A model generated the notes under the pieces. It was not told where the DNA came from. It saw nothing but the letters and a program-made list of their open reading frames with translations, and made no database searches. A stretch of DNA of 64,000 nt. Source: Bradyrhizobium canariense (lineage in GTDB: Bacteria; Pseudomonadota; Alphaproteobacteria; Rhizobiales; Xanthobacteraceae). How positions within the stretch are numbered: position 1 is the first letter of the stretch; the number at the start of each line of letters is the position of its first letter. A program made the position numbers and the translations under genes. Shown one piece after another: positions 1 through 10,692 of the stretch. The DNA is taken from NCBI RefSeq assembly GCF_019402665.1, contig NZ_VSST01000020.1:124001-188000 (forward strand), read 5' to 3'.

Positions 1-2735
1 ACCAGCGCCTTCAGCGGCACCGGATAGAGCTGCTCGACGCGCATCAGGTAGATGTCGTCCATGCCACGCTTCTCGCGCTCCTCGTAGAGGTCGTAATAGA
101 CCTTGCCCGAGCAGAGCACGATGCGGCGGATCTTCTCGTCGGGCACGAGCTTGACCGCTTCGCCCGGCAGCATCTGGGCGTCGTCATACAGGATGCGGTG
201 GAAGGTCGTTCCCTTCGCGAGCTCCTCGAGGCGCGACACGGCCCGCTTGTGACGCAGCAGCGACTTCGGCGTCATCACGATCAGCGGCTTGCGGATTTCG
301 CGATGGAGCTGGCGGCGCAGCACGTGGAAGTAGTTCGCCGGAGTGGTCGGATAGACCACCTGCATGTTGTCTTCCGCGCACATCTGGAGATAACGCTCCA
401 GACGCGCCGAGGAATGCTCCGGTCCCTGGCCCTCATAGCCGTGCGGCAGGAGGCAGACGAGGCCGGACATGCGCAGCCATTTGCGCTCACCCGAGGAGAT
501 GAACTGGTCGAACACGACCTGCGCGCCGTTGGCGAAGTCGCCGAACTGCGCTTCCCACAGGGTCAACGTGTTCGGCTCGGCGAGCGAATAGCCGTATTCG
601 AAGCCGAGCACGGCTTCTTCCGACAGCAGCGAGTTGATGACCTCGTAATGGCCCTGCTCGTGACCGAGATGGTTGAACGGCGTGTAGCGGCTCTCGTCTT
701 CCTGGTCGATCAGGACCGAGTGGCGCTGCGAGAAGGTGCCGCGCTCCGAATCCTGTCCGGACAGGCGGACATGGTGGTTCTCGTTGAGCAGCGTGCAGAA
801 CGCCAGCGCCTCGCCGGTCGCCCAGTCGATGCCCGTGCCGCCGTCGATCGCCTTGGCGCGGTTTTCGAGGAAACGCTGGATGGTGCGGTGGACGCGGAAA
901 CCGTCCGGCACCTTGGTAATCTTGCGACCGATGTCCTTCAGTGCGGCGATGTCGACGCCGGTAACGCCACGCCGCGCGTCTTCTTCCTGATCCGCGATCT
1001 TGAAGCCGGCCCATTTGCCGTCGAGCCAGTCGGCCTTGTTGGGCTTGTAGCCGGAGCCGGCTTCGAGCTCGGCATCGAGCCGCGCGCGCCAGTCGGCCTT
1101 GGCCTTCTCGACCTCGCCCTCGGTCAGCACGCCTTCGCTGATGAGGCGGCGGGCGTAGAGCTCGAGCGTCGACGGATGGGCCGCGATCTTCTTGTACATC
1201 ACCGGCTGGGTGAAAGCCGGCTCGTCGCCCTCGTTATGGCCATGCCTGCGGTAACAGAACATGTCGATGACGACGGGCTTGTGGAATTTCTGCCGGAACT
1301 CGGTCGCGACCTTGGCCGCGAACACGACGGCTTCCGGATCGTCGCCGTTAACGTGGAAGATCGGCGCGTCGATCATCTTCGCCACATCCGACGGATACGG
1401 CGACGAACGGGAATAACGCGGATAAGTGGTGAAGCCGATCTGGTTGTTGACGATGAAGTGCACTGAGCCGCCGGTGCGGTAGCCCTTCAGGTCCGACAGG
1501 CCGAAGCATTCCGCGACCACGCCCTGGCCGGCAAACGCGGCGTCGCCATGCATCAGCAGCGGCATCACCGAGATGCGCATATCCGGCGGATCGCCGTGCT
1601 GATCCTGCTTGGCGCGGACTTTTCCGAGCACCACGGGATCGACGATCTCGAGATGCGAGGGGTTGGCGGTCAGCGACAGATGGATGCGGTTGCCGTCGAA
1701 CTCGCGATCCGAGGACGCGCCGAGGTGATATTTGACGTCGCCCGAGCCTTCGACCGCATCAGGATTGGCCGAACCGCCCTTGAACTCGTGGAACAGCGCG
1801 CGGTGCGGCTTGCCCATCACCTGGGTCAGCACGTTGAGGCGGCCGCGATGCGGCATGCCCAGCACGACTTCTTTCACGCCGAGATTGCCGCCACGCTTGA
1901 TGATCTGCTCGAGCGCGGGAATCAGCGATTCGGCACCGTCCAGGCCGAAGCGCTTGGTGCCGGTGAACTTGGTGTCGCAGAACTTCTCGAAGCCTTCGGC
2001 CTCGACCAGCTTCATCAGGATGGCGCGGCGGCCTTCGCGGGTGAAGGAGATTTCCTTGTCCGGCCCCTCGATCCGCTCCTGAATCCACGCCTTCTGCGCC
2101 GCGTTGGTGATGTGCATGAACTCGACACCGAGCGTCTGGCAATAGGTGCGCTCGCAGATCGCTGTGATTTCGCGCAAGCTGGCGTATTCGAGACCGAGCA
2201 CATGGTCGAGGAAGATCTTGCGGTCGAAATCGGCTTCGCTGAAGCCGTAGGTCCGCGGATCGAGCTCTTCGCGATTGCGCTGGGCTTCGATGCCGAGCGG
2301 ATCGAGCTTGGCGTGGAAGTGGCCGCGCATGCGATAGGACCGGATCAGCATCAGGGCCCGGACCGAGTCGCGGGTGGCCTGGAGCAGGTCGGCGGAGGAG
2401 AGGCCGCCGCTCTTGTCGCCACCCTTGGCCTGCGCCTTGGCGGCGATCTTGGCGCCGACCGTCTTCTCGACTTCCGCCCAATTGCCGTCGAGCGCGGAGG
2501 TCAGATCGTCCTGCGGGGTCAGCGGCCAGTTGGCGCGCTCCCAGGACGGGCCTTGGGCGTTCTTGCTGATGTCGCCCGGCTGGTCGTTGAGGCTCTTGAA
2601 GAAGTCCTGCCACTCGGCATCCACCGAGGACGGGTCCTTCTCGTAGCGGGCATAGATTTCGTCGATGTAGGTGGCGTTGGTGCCCTGCAAAAAGGAGGAG
2701 AGGGCAAAGGCTGCGTTCGCGTCTTGGCGAGACAT
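1..2735 (-). CDS. sucA: 2-oxoglutarate dehydrogenase E1 component (3' end outside window)
   Basis: This is the thiamine-diphosphate E1 subunit of the 2-oxoglutarate dehydrogenase complex, which decarboxylates 2-oxoglutarate and passes the succinyl group to SucB in the TCA cycle. About 911 codons are present and the reading frame is still open at the left edge, so the C-terminus is missing; the family is usually 930-990 residues. Typical E1 stretches are readable: HGDAAFAGQG near residue 395, NNQIGFTT near 428 and HGHNEGDEP near 497. The ATG at 2735 is preceded by AGGAAC at a good distance. It is last in the leftward group sucC-DUF1579-sucD-sucA, 137 bases after sucD; sucB would be expected beyond the edge. 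Confidence 0.96.
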   Translation of the reverse strand, partial: MSRQDANAAFALSSFLQGTNATYIDEIYARYEKDPSSVDAEWQDFFKSLNDQPGDISKNAQGPSWERANWPLTPQDDLTSALDGNWAEVEKTVGAKIAAKAQAKGGDKSGGLSSADLLQATRDSVRALMLIRSYRMRGHFHAKLDPLGIEAQRNREELDPRTYGFSEADFDRKIFLDHVLGLEYASLREITAICERTYCQTLGVEFMHITNAAQKAWIQERIEGPDKEISFTREGRRAILMKLVEAEGFEKFCDTKFTGTKRFGLDGAESLIPALEQIIKRGGNLGVKEVVLGMPHRGRLNVLTQVMGKPHRALFHEFKGGSANPDAVEGSGDVKYHLGASSDREFDGNRIHLSLTANPSHLEIVDPVVLGKVRAKQDQHGDPPDMRISVMPLLMHGDAAFAGQGVVAECFGLSDLKGYRTGGSVHFIVNNQIGFTTYPRYSRSSPYPSDVAKMIDAPIFHVNGDDPEAVVFAAKVATEFRQKFHKPVVIDMFCYRRHGHNEGDEPAFTQPVMYKKIAAHPSTLELYARRLISEGVLTEGEVEKAKADWRARLDAELEAGSGYKPNKADWLDGKWAGFKIADQEEDARRGVTGVDIAALKDIGRKITKVPDGFRVHRTIQRFLENRAKAIDGGTGIDWATGEALAFCTLLNENHHVRLSGQDSERGTFSQRHSVLIDQEDESRYTPFNHLGHEQGHYEVINSLLSEEAVLGFEYGYSLAEPNTLTLWEAQFGDFANGAQVVFDQFISSGERKWLRMSGLVCLLPHGYEGQGPEHSSARLERYLQMCAEDNMQVVYPTTPANYFHVLRRQLHREIRKPLIVMTPKSLLRHKRAVSRLEELAKGTTFHRILYDDAQMLPGEAVKLVPDEKIRRIVLCSGKVYYDLYEEREKRGMDDIYLMRVEQLYPVPLKAL

Positions 2736-2872
2736 ACTTGAGTTCCTGGCGATTTCGGTTCGCGCATAACAAACGGCGCTGGCGCTGGGCTCCCCGGCAG
2801 AGGACCAGCGCGACAGGCACCATTTACCCTATTTGCTGCGAAACTTCGCCCGGAAAATTACGAAGGTGTGAA

Positions 2873-3757
2873 TCAGGCTTTCAATTTTTCGGCAAGCGTG
2901 TGCCCGAGCCGAGCGGGAGACGGGGACACTGTAATTCCAGCCGATTTCATCGCGTCGGTCTTGGAACCGGCGTCCCCCTTGCCGCCGGAAATGATCGCGC
3001 CGGCGTGGCCCATGCGGCGGCCGGGAGGGGCTGTGACACCGGCGATGAAACCGACCATCGGCTTCTGGCGGCCGCGCTTGGCCTCGTCCTTGAGGAACTG
3101 GGCGGCGTCTTCCTCGGCGGAACCGCCGATCTCGCCGATCATGATGATCGACTCGGTCTTGGGGTCGCCGAGCAGCATTTCCAGCACGTCGATGAACTCG
3201 GTTCCCTTGACCGGATCGCCGCCGATGCCGACCGCGGTGGTCTGGCCGAGGCCTTCCTGGGTGGTCTGGAACACGGCTTCGTAGGTCAGGGTCCCCGAGC
3301 GGGAGACGATGCCGACGCTGCCGGTCTTGAAGATGTTGGCCGGCATGATGCCGATCTTGCACTCGCCGGCGGTCATGACGCCCGGGCAGTTCGGCCCGAT
3401 CAGGCGCGACTTGGAGCCCGCCAGCGAACGCTTCACCCTGACCATGTCGATGACCGGGATACCTTCCGTGATGCAGACGATCAGCGGGATCTCGGCATCG
3501 ATGGCCTCGCAAATCGCATCGGCCGCGCCCGGAGGCGGCACGTAGATCACGGACGCATCGGCGCCGGTCTTCTCACGCGCCTTGCGCACGGTGTCGAACA
3601 CCGGCAGGCCCAGATGCGTCGCGCCGCCTTTGCCCGGCGAGGTGCCGCCGACCATCTTGGTGCCATAGGCAATCGCAGCCTCCGAGTGGAAGGTGCCGTT
3701 CTTGCCAGTAAAGCCCTGGCAGATGACCTTGGTGTTCTTGTCGATCAGGATGGACAT
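2873..3757 (-). CDS. sucD: succinyl-CoA synthetase alpha subunit
   Basis: This 294-residue protein is the CoA-binding, phosphohistidine-carrying alpha subunit of ADP-forming succinate-CoA ligase. The N-terminus has the Rossmann-type CoA-binding start ([17 protein letters not shown]), and the active-site histidine lies in GHAGAI near residue 247. Length is normal for the family. It partners SucC, encoded about 0.5 kb upstream on the same strand, but a DUF1579 gene separates the two, which is unusual for sucCD. The start at 3757 has only a weak Shine-Dalgarno sequence, consistent with a position inside an operon. Confidence 0.97.
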   Translation of the reverse strand: MSILIDKNTKVICQGFTGKNGTFHSEAAIAYGTKMVGGTSPGKGGATHLGLPVFDTVRKAREKTGADASVIYVPPPGAADAICEAIDAEIPLIVCITEGIPVIDMVRVKRSLAGSKSRLIGPNCPGVMTAGECKIGIMPANIFKTGSVGIVSRSGTLTYEAVFQTTQEGLGQTTAVGIGGDPVKGTEFIDVLEMLLGDPKTESIIMIGEIGGSAEEDAAQFLKDEAKRGRQKPMVGFIAGVTAPPGRRMGHAGAIISGGKGDAGSKTDAMKSAGITVSPSPARLGHTLAEKLKA

Positions 3758-3791
3758 GAGGTCTGCTTTCGCGAAACTAACGAGTGAGAGG

Positions 3792-4271
3792 TCAGTGGAT
3801 GCGGCGGTAGACGCCGGTGAGCACGTCGGCCCAGCCTTCCGCGTCCGGCGAGAACTGGATCTTCAACGAATAGGAATCGTCGTCGATGATTTCATATACG
3901 TGGCGCGCATTGCCGCGGAGCGAGCCGCGCACCAGCGTCAGGGTCTTGCCGCCCCATCCGCCGGAGGCGGGCGAGGGCGGCGTGTAGCCGAGCGAATCGT
4001 ACCAGAACAATTTGTAGGTCCGGTCTTCGCGGTCGAAGGTGAAGATGCCGTGGGTGGCGAAGCTCTGCTTGCCGTCGCGGGTCTGGACCGAGTCCTGGAT
4101 CAGATAGAAGCCATTGAGATCCATGTGGGCCACGACGTGAGAGGTCGCCGTCCCGCCCTCCGTCCAGCGCGACGGAAAGACCACCTCTTCGCCATTCCAT
4201 TCGCCGGCGAACGCGGCAAGACGCGCGTGCTCCGGCAGCGGGGATGATGCAGCGAGATGGTCCTGGGTCAT
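3792..4271 (-). CDS. DUF1579 family protein between sucC and sucD
   Basis: This 159-residue protein resembles DUF1579 proteins: an early FAGEWNGEE segment, alternating beta-rich segments suggesting a small lipocalin-like or avidin-like barrel, and a late [12 protein letters not shown]. It has no signal peptide, so it is probably cytoplasmic. It starts 4 bases after the sucC stop and ends 34 bases before sucD, so it should be co-transcribed with the succinyl-CoA synthetase genes. No catalytic residues are evident and no function is claimed. Its position suggests a role near succinyl-CoA metabolism or merely shared expression. Confidence 0.8.
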   Translation of the reverse strand: MTQDHLAASSPLPEHARLAAFAGEWNGEEVVFPSRWTEGGTATSHVVAHMDLNGFYLIQDSVQTRDGKQSFATHGIFTFDREDRTYKLFWYDSLGYTPPSPASGGWGGKTLTLVRGSLRGNARHVYEIIDDDSYSLKIQFSPDAEGWADVLTGVYRRIH

Positions 4272-4275
4272 GGCC

Positions 4276-5472
4276 TCAGCCTTCCTTGACGGCCTTCACG
4301 ATCTTCTGCGCAGCGTCGTCGAGATTGTCGGCCGGCACCACGTTCAGGCCGGACTCACGGATGATCTTCTTGCCCAGCTCGACATTGGTGCCTTCGAGGC
4401 GAACCACCAGCGGCACGCTAAGGCCGACTTCACGAACCGCAGCCGTGACGCCCTCGGCGATCACGTCGCACTTCATGATGCCACCGAAGATGTTGACCAG
4501 GATGCCCTTCACGTTGGGATCCGCGGTGATGATCTTGAAGGCGGCCGCGACCTTCTCCTTGCTGGCGCTGCCGCCGACGTCGAGGAAGTTCGCCGGCGCC
4601 ATGCCGTAGAGCTTGATGATGTCCATCGTCGCCATCGCGAGGCCGGCGCCGTTGACCATGCAGCCGATATTACCGTCGAGGGTGACGTAGTTGAGGTCGT
4701 GTTTCGACGCTTCGATTTCCTTGGCGTCTTCCTCGGTCTCGTCGCGCAGCGCGAGCACCTCGGGGTGACGGAACAGGGCGTTGTCGTCGAACGACACCTT
4801 CGCGTCGAGCACGCGGAGCTGGCCCTGCTTGGTCACGACCAGCGGGTTGATCTCCAGCATCGACATGTCCTTGGCGACGAACGCCGCGTAGAGCTGCGCG
4901 GTGAGCTTCTCGGCCTGCTTGGCGAGATCGCCGGAGAGTTTCAGCGCGTTCGCGACGGTGCGGCCGTGATGGCCCATGATGCCGGTCGCGGGATCGATCG
5001 AGAAGGTCACGATCTTCTCAGGCGTGTTGTGCGCGACGTCCTCGATGTTGACGCCGCCCTCGGTCGACACCACGAACGAGACGCGCGAGGTTTCGCGGTC
5101 GACCAGGATCGAGAGGTAGAATTCCTTGTCGATGTCGGAGCCGTCCTCGATGTAGAGGCGGTTGACCTGCTTGCCGGCGGGGCCGGTCTGGATCGTGACG
5201 AGCGTGGCGCCGAGCATCTGCTTGGCGAATTCGGAAACTTCCGCGGCCGACTTGGCGATGCGGACGCCGCCCTTGTCGCCGGCCGAGGCTTCCTTGAACT
5301 TGCCCTTGCCGCGGCCGCCGGCGTGGATCTGGCTCTTCACAACCCAGACCGGGCCCGGGAGTGCCTTTGCCGCCGCGTCCGCATCGGCCGCCTTCAGGAC
5401 CGGAACGCCCTTGGAGATCGCGACGCCGAACTCGTTCAGCAGCGCTTTGGCCTGATATTCATGGATATTCAT
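4276..5472 (-). CDS. sucC: succinyl-CoA synthetase beta subunit
   Basis: This is the ATP-grasp beta subunit of ADP-forming succinate-CoA ligase, 398 residues, a typical length. The N-terminus [17 protein letters not shown] is the classical SucC start. Also visible are the ATP-grasp segment [13 protein letters not shown], the metal-binding LEINPLVV and the glycine-rich [13 protein letters not shown]. It heads the leftward group sucC-DUF1579-sucD-sucA. The mdh terminator hairpin lies just upstream, so this group probably has its own promoter in the 217 bases between mdh and sucC, where the palindrome-like TGGCATACCA also lies. Confidence 0.98.
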   Translation of the reverse strand: MNIHEYQAKALLNEFGVAISKGVPVLKAADADAAAKALPGPVWVVKSQIHAGGRGKGKFKEASAGDKGGVRIAKSAAEVSEFAKQMLGATLVTIQTGPAGKQVNRLYIEDGSDIDKEFYLSILVDRETSRVSFVVSTEGGVNIEDVAHNTPEKIVTFSIDPATGIMGHHGRTVANALKLSGDLAKQAEKLTAQLYAAFVAKDMSMLEINPLVVTKQGQLRVLDAKVSFDDNALFRHPEVLALRDETEEDAKEIEASKHDLNYVTLDGNIGCMVNGAGLAMATMDIIKLYGMAPANFLDVGGSASKEKVAAAFKIITADPNVKGILVNIFGGIMKCDVIAEGVTAAVREVGLSVPLVVRLEGTNVELGKKIIRESGLNVVPADNLDDAAQKIVKAVKEG

Positions 5473-5530
5473 ATGGTCGCTCCCTGAACCCGCGGGCGGT
5501 GACCTCGTAGGCCCACCTCAGTCTTGTGGC

Positions 5531-5559
5531 TGGCATACCATATACCACAGGAACTGCAA
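5531..5559 (-). promoter_or_regulatory. candidate promoter and operator upstream of sucC
   Basis: Read on the minus strand there is TTGCAG (5554-5559), a 16-base spacer and TATGCC (5532-5537), a weak sigma-70-like match. The overlapping 10-mer TGGCATACCA at 5531-5540 is nearly palindromic and differs by one base from TGGTATACCA upstream of sdhC. The promoter assignment is inference and weak. Confidence 0.3.
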
Positions 5560-5640
5560 CCCGGATTCTCTGACATCGATCTCTGGACTTGCGGACCAGG
5601 ACCCGCCCCAACCTTAAACAAGGTTTGGCGGACCCCGGAA

Positions 5641-5677
5641 ATGAAACCGCCGAAGACCGGTTTTCGATCTTCGGCGG
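5641..5677 (-). terminator. rho-independent terminator of mdh
   Basis: Two perfectly complementary 10-base arms (CCGCCGAAGA at 5647-5656 and its complement at 5668-5677) are followed on the minus strand by TTTCAT. It lies just past the mdh stop and separates mdh from the sucC group. Confidence 0.75.
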
Positions 5678-5689
5678 AATGTTTCGACC

Positions 5690-6895
<1,206 letters not shown>

Positions 6896-6920
6896 GCCGG
6901 AGAAGATGGTGAAATAGGAC

Positions 6921-8105
6921 TTAAGTCTCCACCAACCCCTTGGTCGAACCGCTGGCGGTGGAATCCTTGCGACCGTGGGGCAGTGCCAGATAGGATTCCG
7001 AGCTCATTTCGATCAGGCGCGAGGCGGTGCGCTTGAACTCGTTGGCCTCGTTGCCCTCATTGGCGAGATAGAGCGAGATCGGGTTGGCATCGGCCGAGGC
7101 CATCAGCTTCACGGCATTGTCATAGAGCGTGTCGATCAGTGTAATGAAACGCTTGGCGGCGTTGCGCTGGGAGAAATCCATCACTGGAATATGGTCGACC
7201 AGGATGGTGTGATAGTCGTGCGCCAGCCTGAGATAGTCGGATGCCCCGAGCGGCTTCTCGCAGAGATCGGCGAACGCGAAGCGCGCCACGCCGTGGGCCG
7301 AGCACGGCACGTGCAGGATGCGGCCCTTGATCGAAATATCGCGCGACTTGCATTTGGCGCTGCCTGACATCTTCGACCAGGCGCGGTCGAGCGCGGCGTC
7401 GGCCTCGGTGTCTGCCGGCGTCAACCACATCGGCACGCCCTGAAGCTTTTCCAGCCGGAAGTCGGTGCGCGCGTCGAGCCGCAGCACGTCCATGTGGTCG
7501 GTGATCTGTTTGATAAAGGGCAGGAATAGCGAACGGTTCAGACCGCCCTTGTAGAGGTCGTCAGGCGCGACGTTGGAGGTCGCAACCACCACGGTGCCGA
7601 GCTCCAGCAGCTTTGCGAACAGGCGGCCGAGGATCATCGCGTCCGCGATGTCGGTGACGTGGAATTCGTCGAAACAGAGCAGCCAGCTCTCCTCGAAGAT
7701 CGCATGCGCCGTCAGCGCGATGACGTCGCCGTCGGCGATCTCGCCGCGGGCGATGCCCTGGCGAAAATCGTAGATGCGCTCGTGCACATCGGCCATGAAT
7801 TCGTGGAAATGCGCGCGCCGCTTGTGCTCGACGGTCGAGTGCTGGAAGAACAGATCCATCAGCATGGTCTTGCCGCGGCCGACCTCGCCATGGACGTAGA
7901 GCCCATGCGGCGCCTCGTCCTTGTCGCTGCTGAACAGGCGGCTGAGCAGGCCCTGCTTGCGCTGCGGCTTGTAATCGGCGAGCCGCTGGTCGAGCGCCGC
8001 ATAGGCGTCGGCGATTTCGGCCTGCGCAGCGTCGGGCTCGATCGCGCCGGACGCGATCTGGGCCTGATAGGCTTCGCGGAATGAGGAACTGGGGGTCGAG
8101 AGCAT
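6921..8105 (-). CDS. zapE: cell division protein ZapE (AFG1-like ATPase)
   Basis: This 394-residue P-loop ATPase of the AFG1/ZapE family is linked in bacteria to Z-ring constriction, and its mitochondrial relatives to respiratory complex quality control. The Walker A GEVGRGKT is at residues 73-80, and a Walker B-like LLCFDEFHVTD lies near residue 145. Length and architecture fit the family. The ATG at 8105 begins MLSTPSSSFREAY. It is followed by mdh on the same strand, as in many alphaproteobacteria, with a repeat pair in the gap. Confidence 0.93.
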   Translation of the reverse strand: MLSTPSSSFREAYQAQIASGAIEPDAAQAEIADAYAALDQRLADYKPQRKQGLLSRLFSSDKDEAPHGLYVHGEVGRGKTMLMDLFFQHSTVEHKRRAHFHEFMADVHERIYDFRQGIARGEIADGDVIALTAHAIFEESWLLCFDEFHVTDIADAMILGRLFAKLLELGTVVVATSNVAPDDLYKGGLNRSLFLPFIKQITDHMDVLRLDARTDFRLEKLQGVPMWLTPADTEADAALDRAWSKMSGSAKCKSRDISIKGRILHVPCSAHGVARFAFADLCEKPLGASDYLRLAHDYHTILVDHIPVMDFSQRNAAKRFITLIDTLYDNAVKLMASADANPISLYLANEGNEANEFKRTASRLIEMSSESYLALPHGRKDSTASGSTKGLVET

Positions 8106-8244
8106 GCTCTTTACCGCCAGAGATGAGCGGAAATTGCAACTCCGTATTGGCGCAAGGGCTTATGCGCTCCGCCCACATCCACGTGGTCGGAGGCGAATAA
8201 TTGAGATATCACAGGGCTAAAGCGGCTACTTTGAGGTTCCTGGC

Positions 8245-8499
8245 ATGGCCCTTAGTATCGAGGACTCCGAGGTCGAACGGCTCGCGAGGCGTCTGGCGCA
8301 ACTCACTGGCGAGACGGTTGCTCTTGCTACGAAGCGAGCTATCGAAGAGCGCCTCAGGCGCATCGACAATCAGTACTGCAAAACTGCTCTTTTGGAGGAT
8401 ATGGCCGCAATCCGTCGACGCTGGAGCGAGCTGCCTGTGGTAGCCGACCGGATGCCCGACGAAATAGTAGGATACGACGAACACGGATTGCCATTCTGA
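8245..8499 (+). CDS. VapB-like (Rv0623-type) antitoxin without adjacent toxin
   Basis: This 84-residue protein resembles the antitoxin/transcription-factor half of VapBC modules. It has an N-terminal MALSIEDSEVERLARRLA segment predicted to form a DNA-binding ribbon-helix-helix, a helix-rich middle (TKRAIEERLRRI), and a C-terminal tail ending DEHGLPF, as these antitoxins often do. In intact modules a PIN-domain toxin overlaps or directly follows the stop. Here the next 68 bases hold no such start, and the convergent thpR gene follows. It is either an orphan antitoxin or a module that lost its toxin. Confidence 0.75.
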   Translation: MALSIEDSEVERLARRLAQLTGETVALATKRAIEERLRRIDNQYCKTALLEDMAAIRRRWSELPVVADRMPDEIVGYDEHGLPF

Positions 8500-8567
8500 C
8501 TTCAGTCGATGCTAGGCATCTACGCGCCATATGGGTCGGCGTCGCTCCGTCTTCTGCGAGCCAAGAC

Positions 8568-9104
8568 TCACTCACACAACTCATAAGCGTCCTCGACCAC
8601 ATACGGGCCGCCGCCCGTCGATGCGCGGGACGAGAACAGCACGAAACGTTCGGCCGTGAACGCCTTGCTGGGAAAATAGCCGCGCAGCGAAAGATAATCG
8701 GCGACGTCACGGTCGGTGGCGTCGTGCAGCCGGGCCAGCGTGACATGCGGGATGAACTTGCGGCCTTCAGGGTCGAGGCCGATCCGCTGCATCAGGCGCT
8801 CGAGCTCGGCCTGCAATTCCATCAGCGGCTTGCTCGGCACGATGGTGGCGACCACCGCGCGCGGCTTGCGTCCGCCGAAACTCTGCAAACCCTGCACCTT
8901 CACCTCGAACGGCTTGCGGTCGACGCGAAACAACATCGAGGCGATTTCGTTGGCGGACATGCCATCGATATTGCCGATGAAGCGCAGGGTGACGTGATAA
9001 TTTTCGGGATCGATCCAGCGGGCGCCGGGAAGGCCGCCCCGTAAATTGGAAAGCGACTGGCCAATCTCGGCCGGAATTTCCAGACCAGTGAACAAACGCG
9101 GCAT
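8568..9104 (-). CDS. thpR: RNA 2',3'-cyclic phosphodiesterase (2H family)
   Basis: This 178-residue 2H phosphoesterase is related to LigT/ThpR enzymes that open 2',3'-cyclic phosphates on RNA. The two signature motifs are HVTL near residue 38 and HVTL near residue 118. The ATG at 9104 (MPRLFTGLEIP) is preferred to one nine codons upstream because the fold begins there (RLFTGLEIP is the typical first strand). It is convergent with the VapB-like gene and about 170 bases downstream of the arylesterase gene. Confidence 0.9.
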   Translation of the reverse strand: MPRLFTGLEIPAEIGQSLSNLRGGLPGARWIDPENYHVTLRFIGNIDGMSANEIASMLFRVDRKPFEVKVQGLQSFGGRKPRAVVATIVPSKPLMELQAELERLMQRIGLDPEGRKFIPHVTLARLHDATDRDVADYLSLRGYFPSKAFTAERFVLFSSRASTGGGPYVVEDAYELCE

Positions 9105-9278
9105 CGTTTCGCACTCCCGATGCTTGGGCATGATCCCAGGGCAAGATCATATCCAAATTTTAGAGCCGGCGACGAATCACCGGTACCTCAATTCCTATCG
9201 CAGTTGTGTGACTCTGCGAAGCATCGCGCGCCTCACCCCGGTAAAACCCTGGGAATTACGGTTAGCGTTGCCTGCTTT

Positions 9279-9914
9279 TCAACGCCGCTGCTCAGCTATC
9301 GTGCCAATGAATGCCTCAACCGTGGGCAAGATATTCCTGACGATGATGTCGACGCCGGCCGCGGTCGGATGAATGCCGTCGGCCTGGTTGAGCTTGGCAT
9401 CAGCCGCGACACCGTCGAGAAAAAACGGATAGAGCGGCACGCCGAATTTTTTCGCCAGATCCGGATAAATCGAATTGAAGCGCGCGGCATAGTCCGCGCC
9501 GTAATTCGGCGGCGCCAGCATACCGCACAGCATCACCGCGATCTTGCGCGCCTTGAGGCGCTGGACGATCTCGGTCAGCGCGGTGCGCGTCAAATCGGGA
9601 TCGATGCCGCGCAGCGCATCGTTGGCGCCGAGCTCGATGATCACACCGTCGGTTCCGTTGGGGACCGACCAGTCGAGCCGGTCACGACCACCCGATGAGG
9701 TGTCGCCGGATACCCCGGCATTGGTCATGTCGACCTCTATGCTTTTGTTTTGCAAGGCTTTTTGAAGTTTTGTGGGGAACGCCTCCTGGGCCGGGAGGCC
9801 AAGGCCGGCGCTCAAGGAATCGCCGAGAACCACCAGCTTGATCGGCTTCGCAGCCTCGGCCCATGCCGGATTTGGCACCGTCATCAAAGCGAGCATCAAC
9901 ACGGCTATGTGCAT
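9279..9914 (-). CDS. exported SGNH-type arylesterase/lysophospholipase (TesA-like)
   Basis: This GDSL/SGNH hydrolase has 211 residues from the ATG at 9914. A signal peptide is clear (MHIAVLMLALMTVPNPAWA then EAAKP), placing it in the periplasm. The four SGNH blocks are present: GDSLSAGLG with the nucleophile serine, NAGVSGDTSSGG, GANDALRG and DGIHPTAAG. Family members hydrolyse short-chain esters or lysophospholipids. An in-frame ATG further upstream (9971) would add an arginine-containing extension but would overlap the divergent ABC gene. The pairing with a divergent YbbA/YbbP-like ABC system is the same as in E. coli tesA-ybbAP. Confidence 0.9.
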   Translation of the reverse strand: MHIAVLMLALMTVPNPAWAEAAKPIKLVVLGDSLSAGLGLPAQEAFPTKLQKALQNKSIEVDMTNAGVSGDTSSGGRDRLDWSVPNGTDGVIIELGANDALRGIDPDLTRTALTEIVQRLKARKIAVMLCGMLAPPNYGADYAARFNSIYPDLAKKFGVPLYPFFLDGVAADAKLNQADGIHPTAAGVDIIVRNILPTVEAFIGTIAEQRR

Positions 9915-9969
9915 GAACAATCCGTAACGCCTCTCGACCGCGCGTGCGGAGTTGCCATATGACCGGACC

Positions 9970-10692
9970 ATGGATACTCGCATCTCTTCCTCGTCGCTTG
10001 CCGACAGCTCGGCGGACACCATCGCCATCTCCAACGTCAATCTGTCATTGGGTACGGGCGCGGCCCGCGTTCACATTCTCAAGGATATCAGCCTGCGCGT
10101 CGGCCGGAGCGAGACGATCGGCCTGATCGGCCCGTCAGGTTCGGGCAAATCCACGCTGCTGATGGTGATGGCGGGGCTGGAGCGTCCTGATAGCGGAGAG
10201 GTGGTGGTCAGCGGCACGCCTTTCAATGCCCTCGACGAGGACGCGCTGGCCCGCTTCCGCGGCCGCCAGGTCGGCATCGTCTTCCAGTCCTTCCATTTGA
10301 TCCCGACCATGACCGCGCTGGAGAACGTCGCGGTGCCGCTCGAGCTTGCGGGCAATCCCGACGCCACAAAGCGCGCGGCGCAGGAGCTGCAATCGGTCGG
10401 GCTCGGCGACCGTCTGCATCATTATCCGACGCAGCTTTCCGGCGGCGAGCAGCAGCGCGTCGCGCTGGCCCGCGCGCTGGCACCCGATCCCGCGATCCTC
10501 GTTGCCGACGAGCCGACCGGCAATCTCGACGAAGCCACGGGACAACAGATCGTCGACCTGCTGTTCAGCAAGCATGCCGAGCGCGGCATGACGCTGGTGC
10601 TGGTCACGCACGATTCCTCGCTCGCGCATCGCTGCGATCGCGTGATCCGCCTGCGCTCCGGGCGCATCGACACGCAGTCGGCGCCGGCATGA
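9970..10692 (+). CDS. ABC transporter ATP-binding protein (YbbA/LolD-like)
   Basis: This 240-residue ABC ATPase has Walker [10 protein letters not shown] near residue 54, signature [15 protein letters not shown] and Walker [13 protein letters not shown]. It is of the LolD/MacB/YbbA class that drives FtsX-type permeases acting on lipids or lipoproteins, not solute import. The ATG at 9970 (MDTRISS) is preferred to a TTG at 9952. It overlaps the permease gene by four bases (ATGA), so the two form one unit. It is divergent from the esterase gene with a 55-base gap. Confidence 0.93.
   Translation: MDTRISSSSLADSSADTIAISNVNLSLGTGAARVHILKDISLRVGRSETIGLIGPSGSGKSTLLMVMAGLERPDSGEVVVSGTPFNALDEDALARFRGRQVGIVFQSFHLIPTMTALENVAVPLELAGNPDATKRAAQELQSVGLGDRLHHYPTQLSGGEQQRVALARALAPDPAILVADEPTGNLDEATGQQIVDLLFSKHAERGMTLVLVTHDSSLAHRCDRVIRLRSGRIDTQSAPA

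Noticed and set aside
8500..8567. Remnant of a VapC toxin after the VapB-like gene
   Set aside because: None of the three plus-strand frames shows the VIDTSA-type PIN start or other PIN acidic motifs in the 68 bases available.
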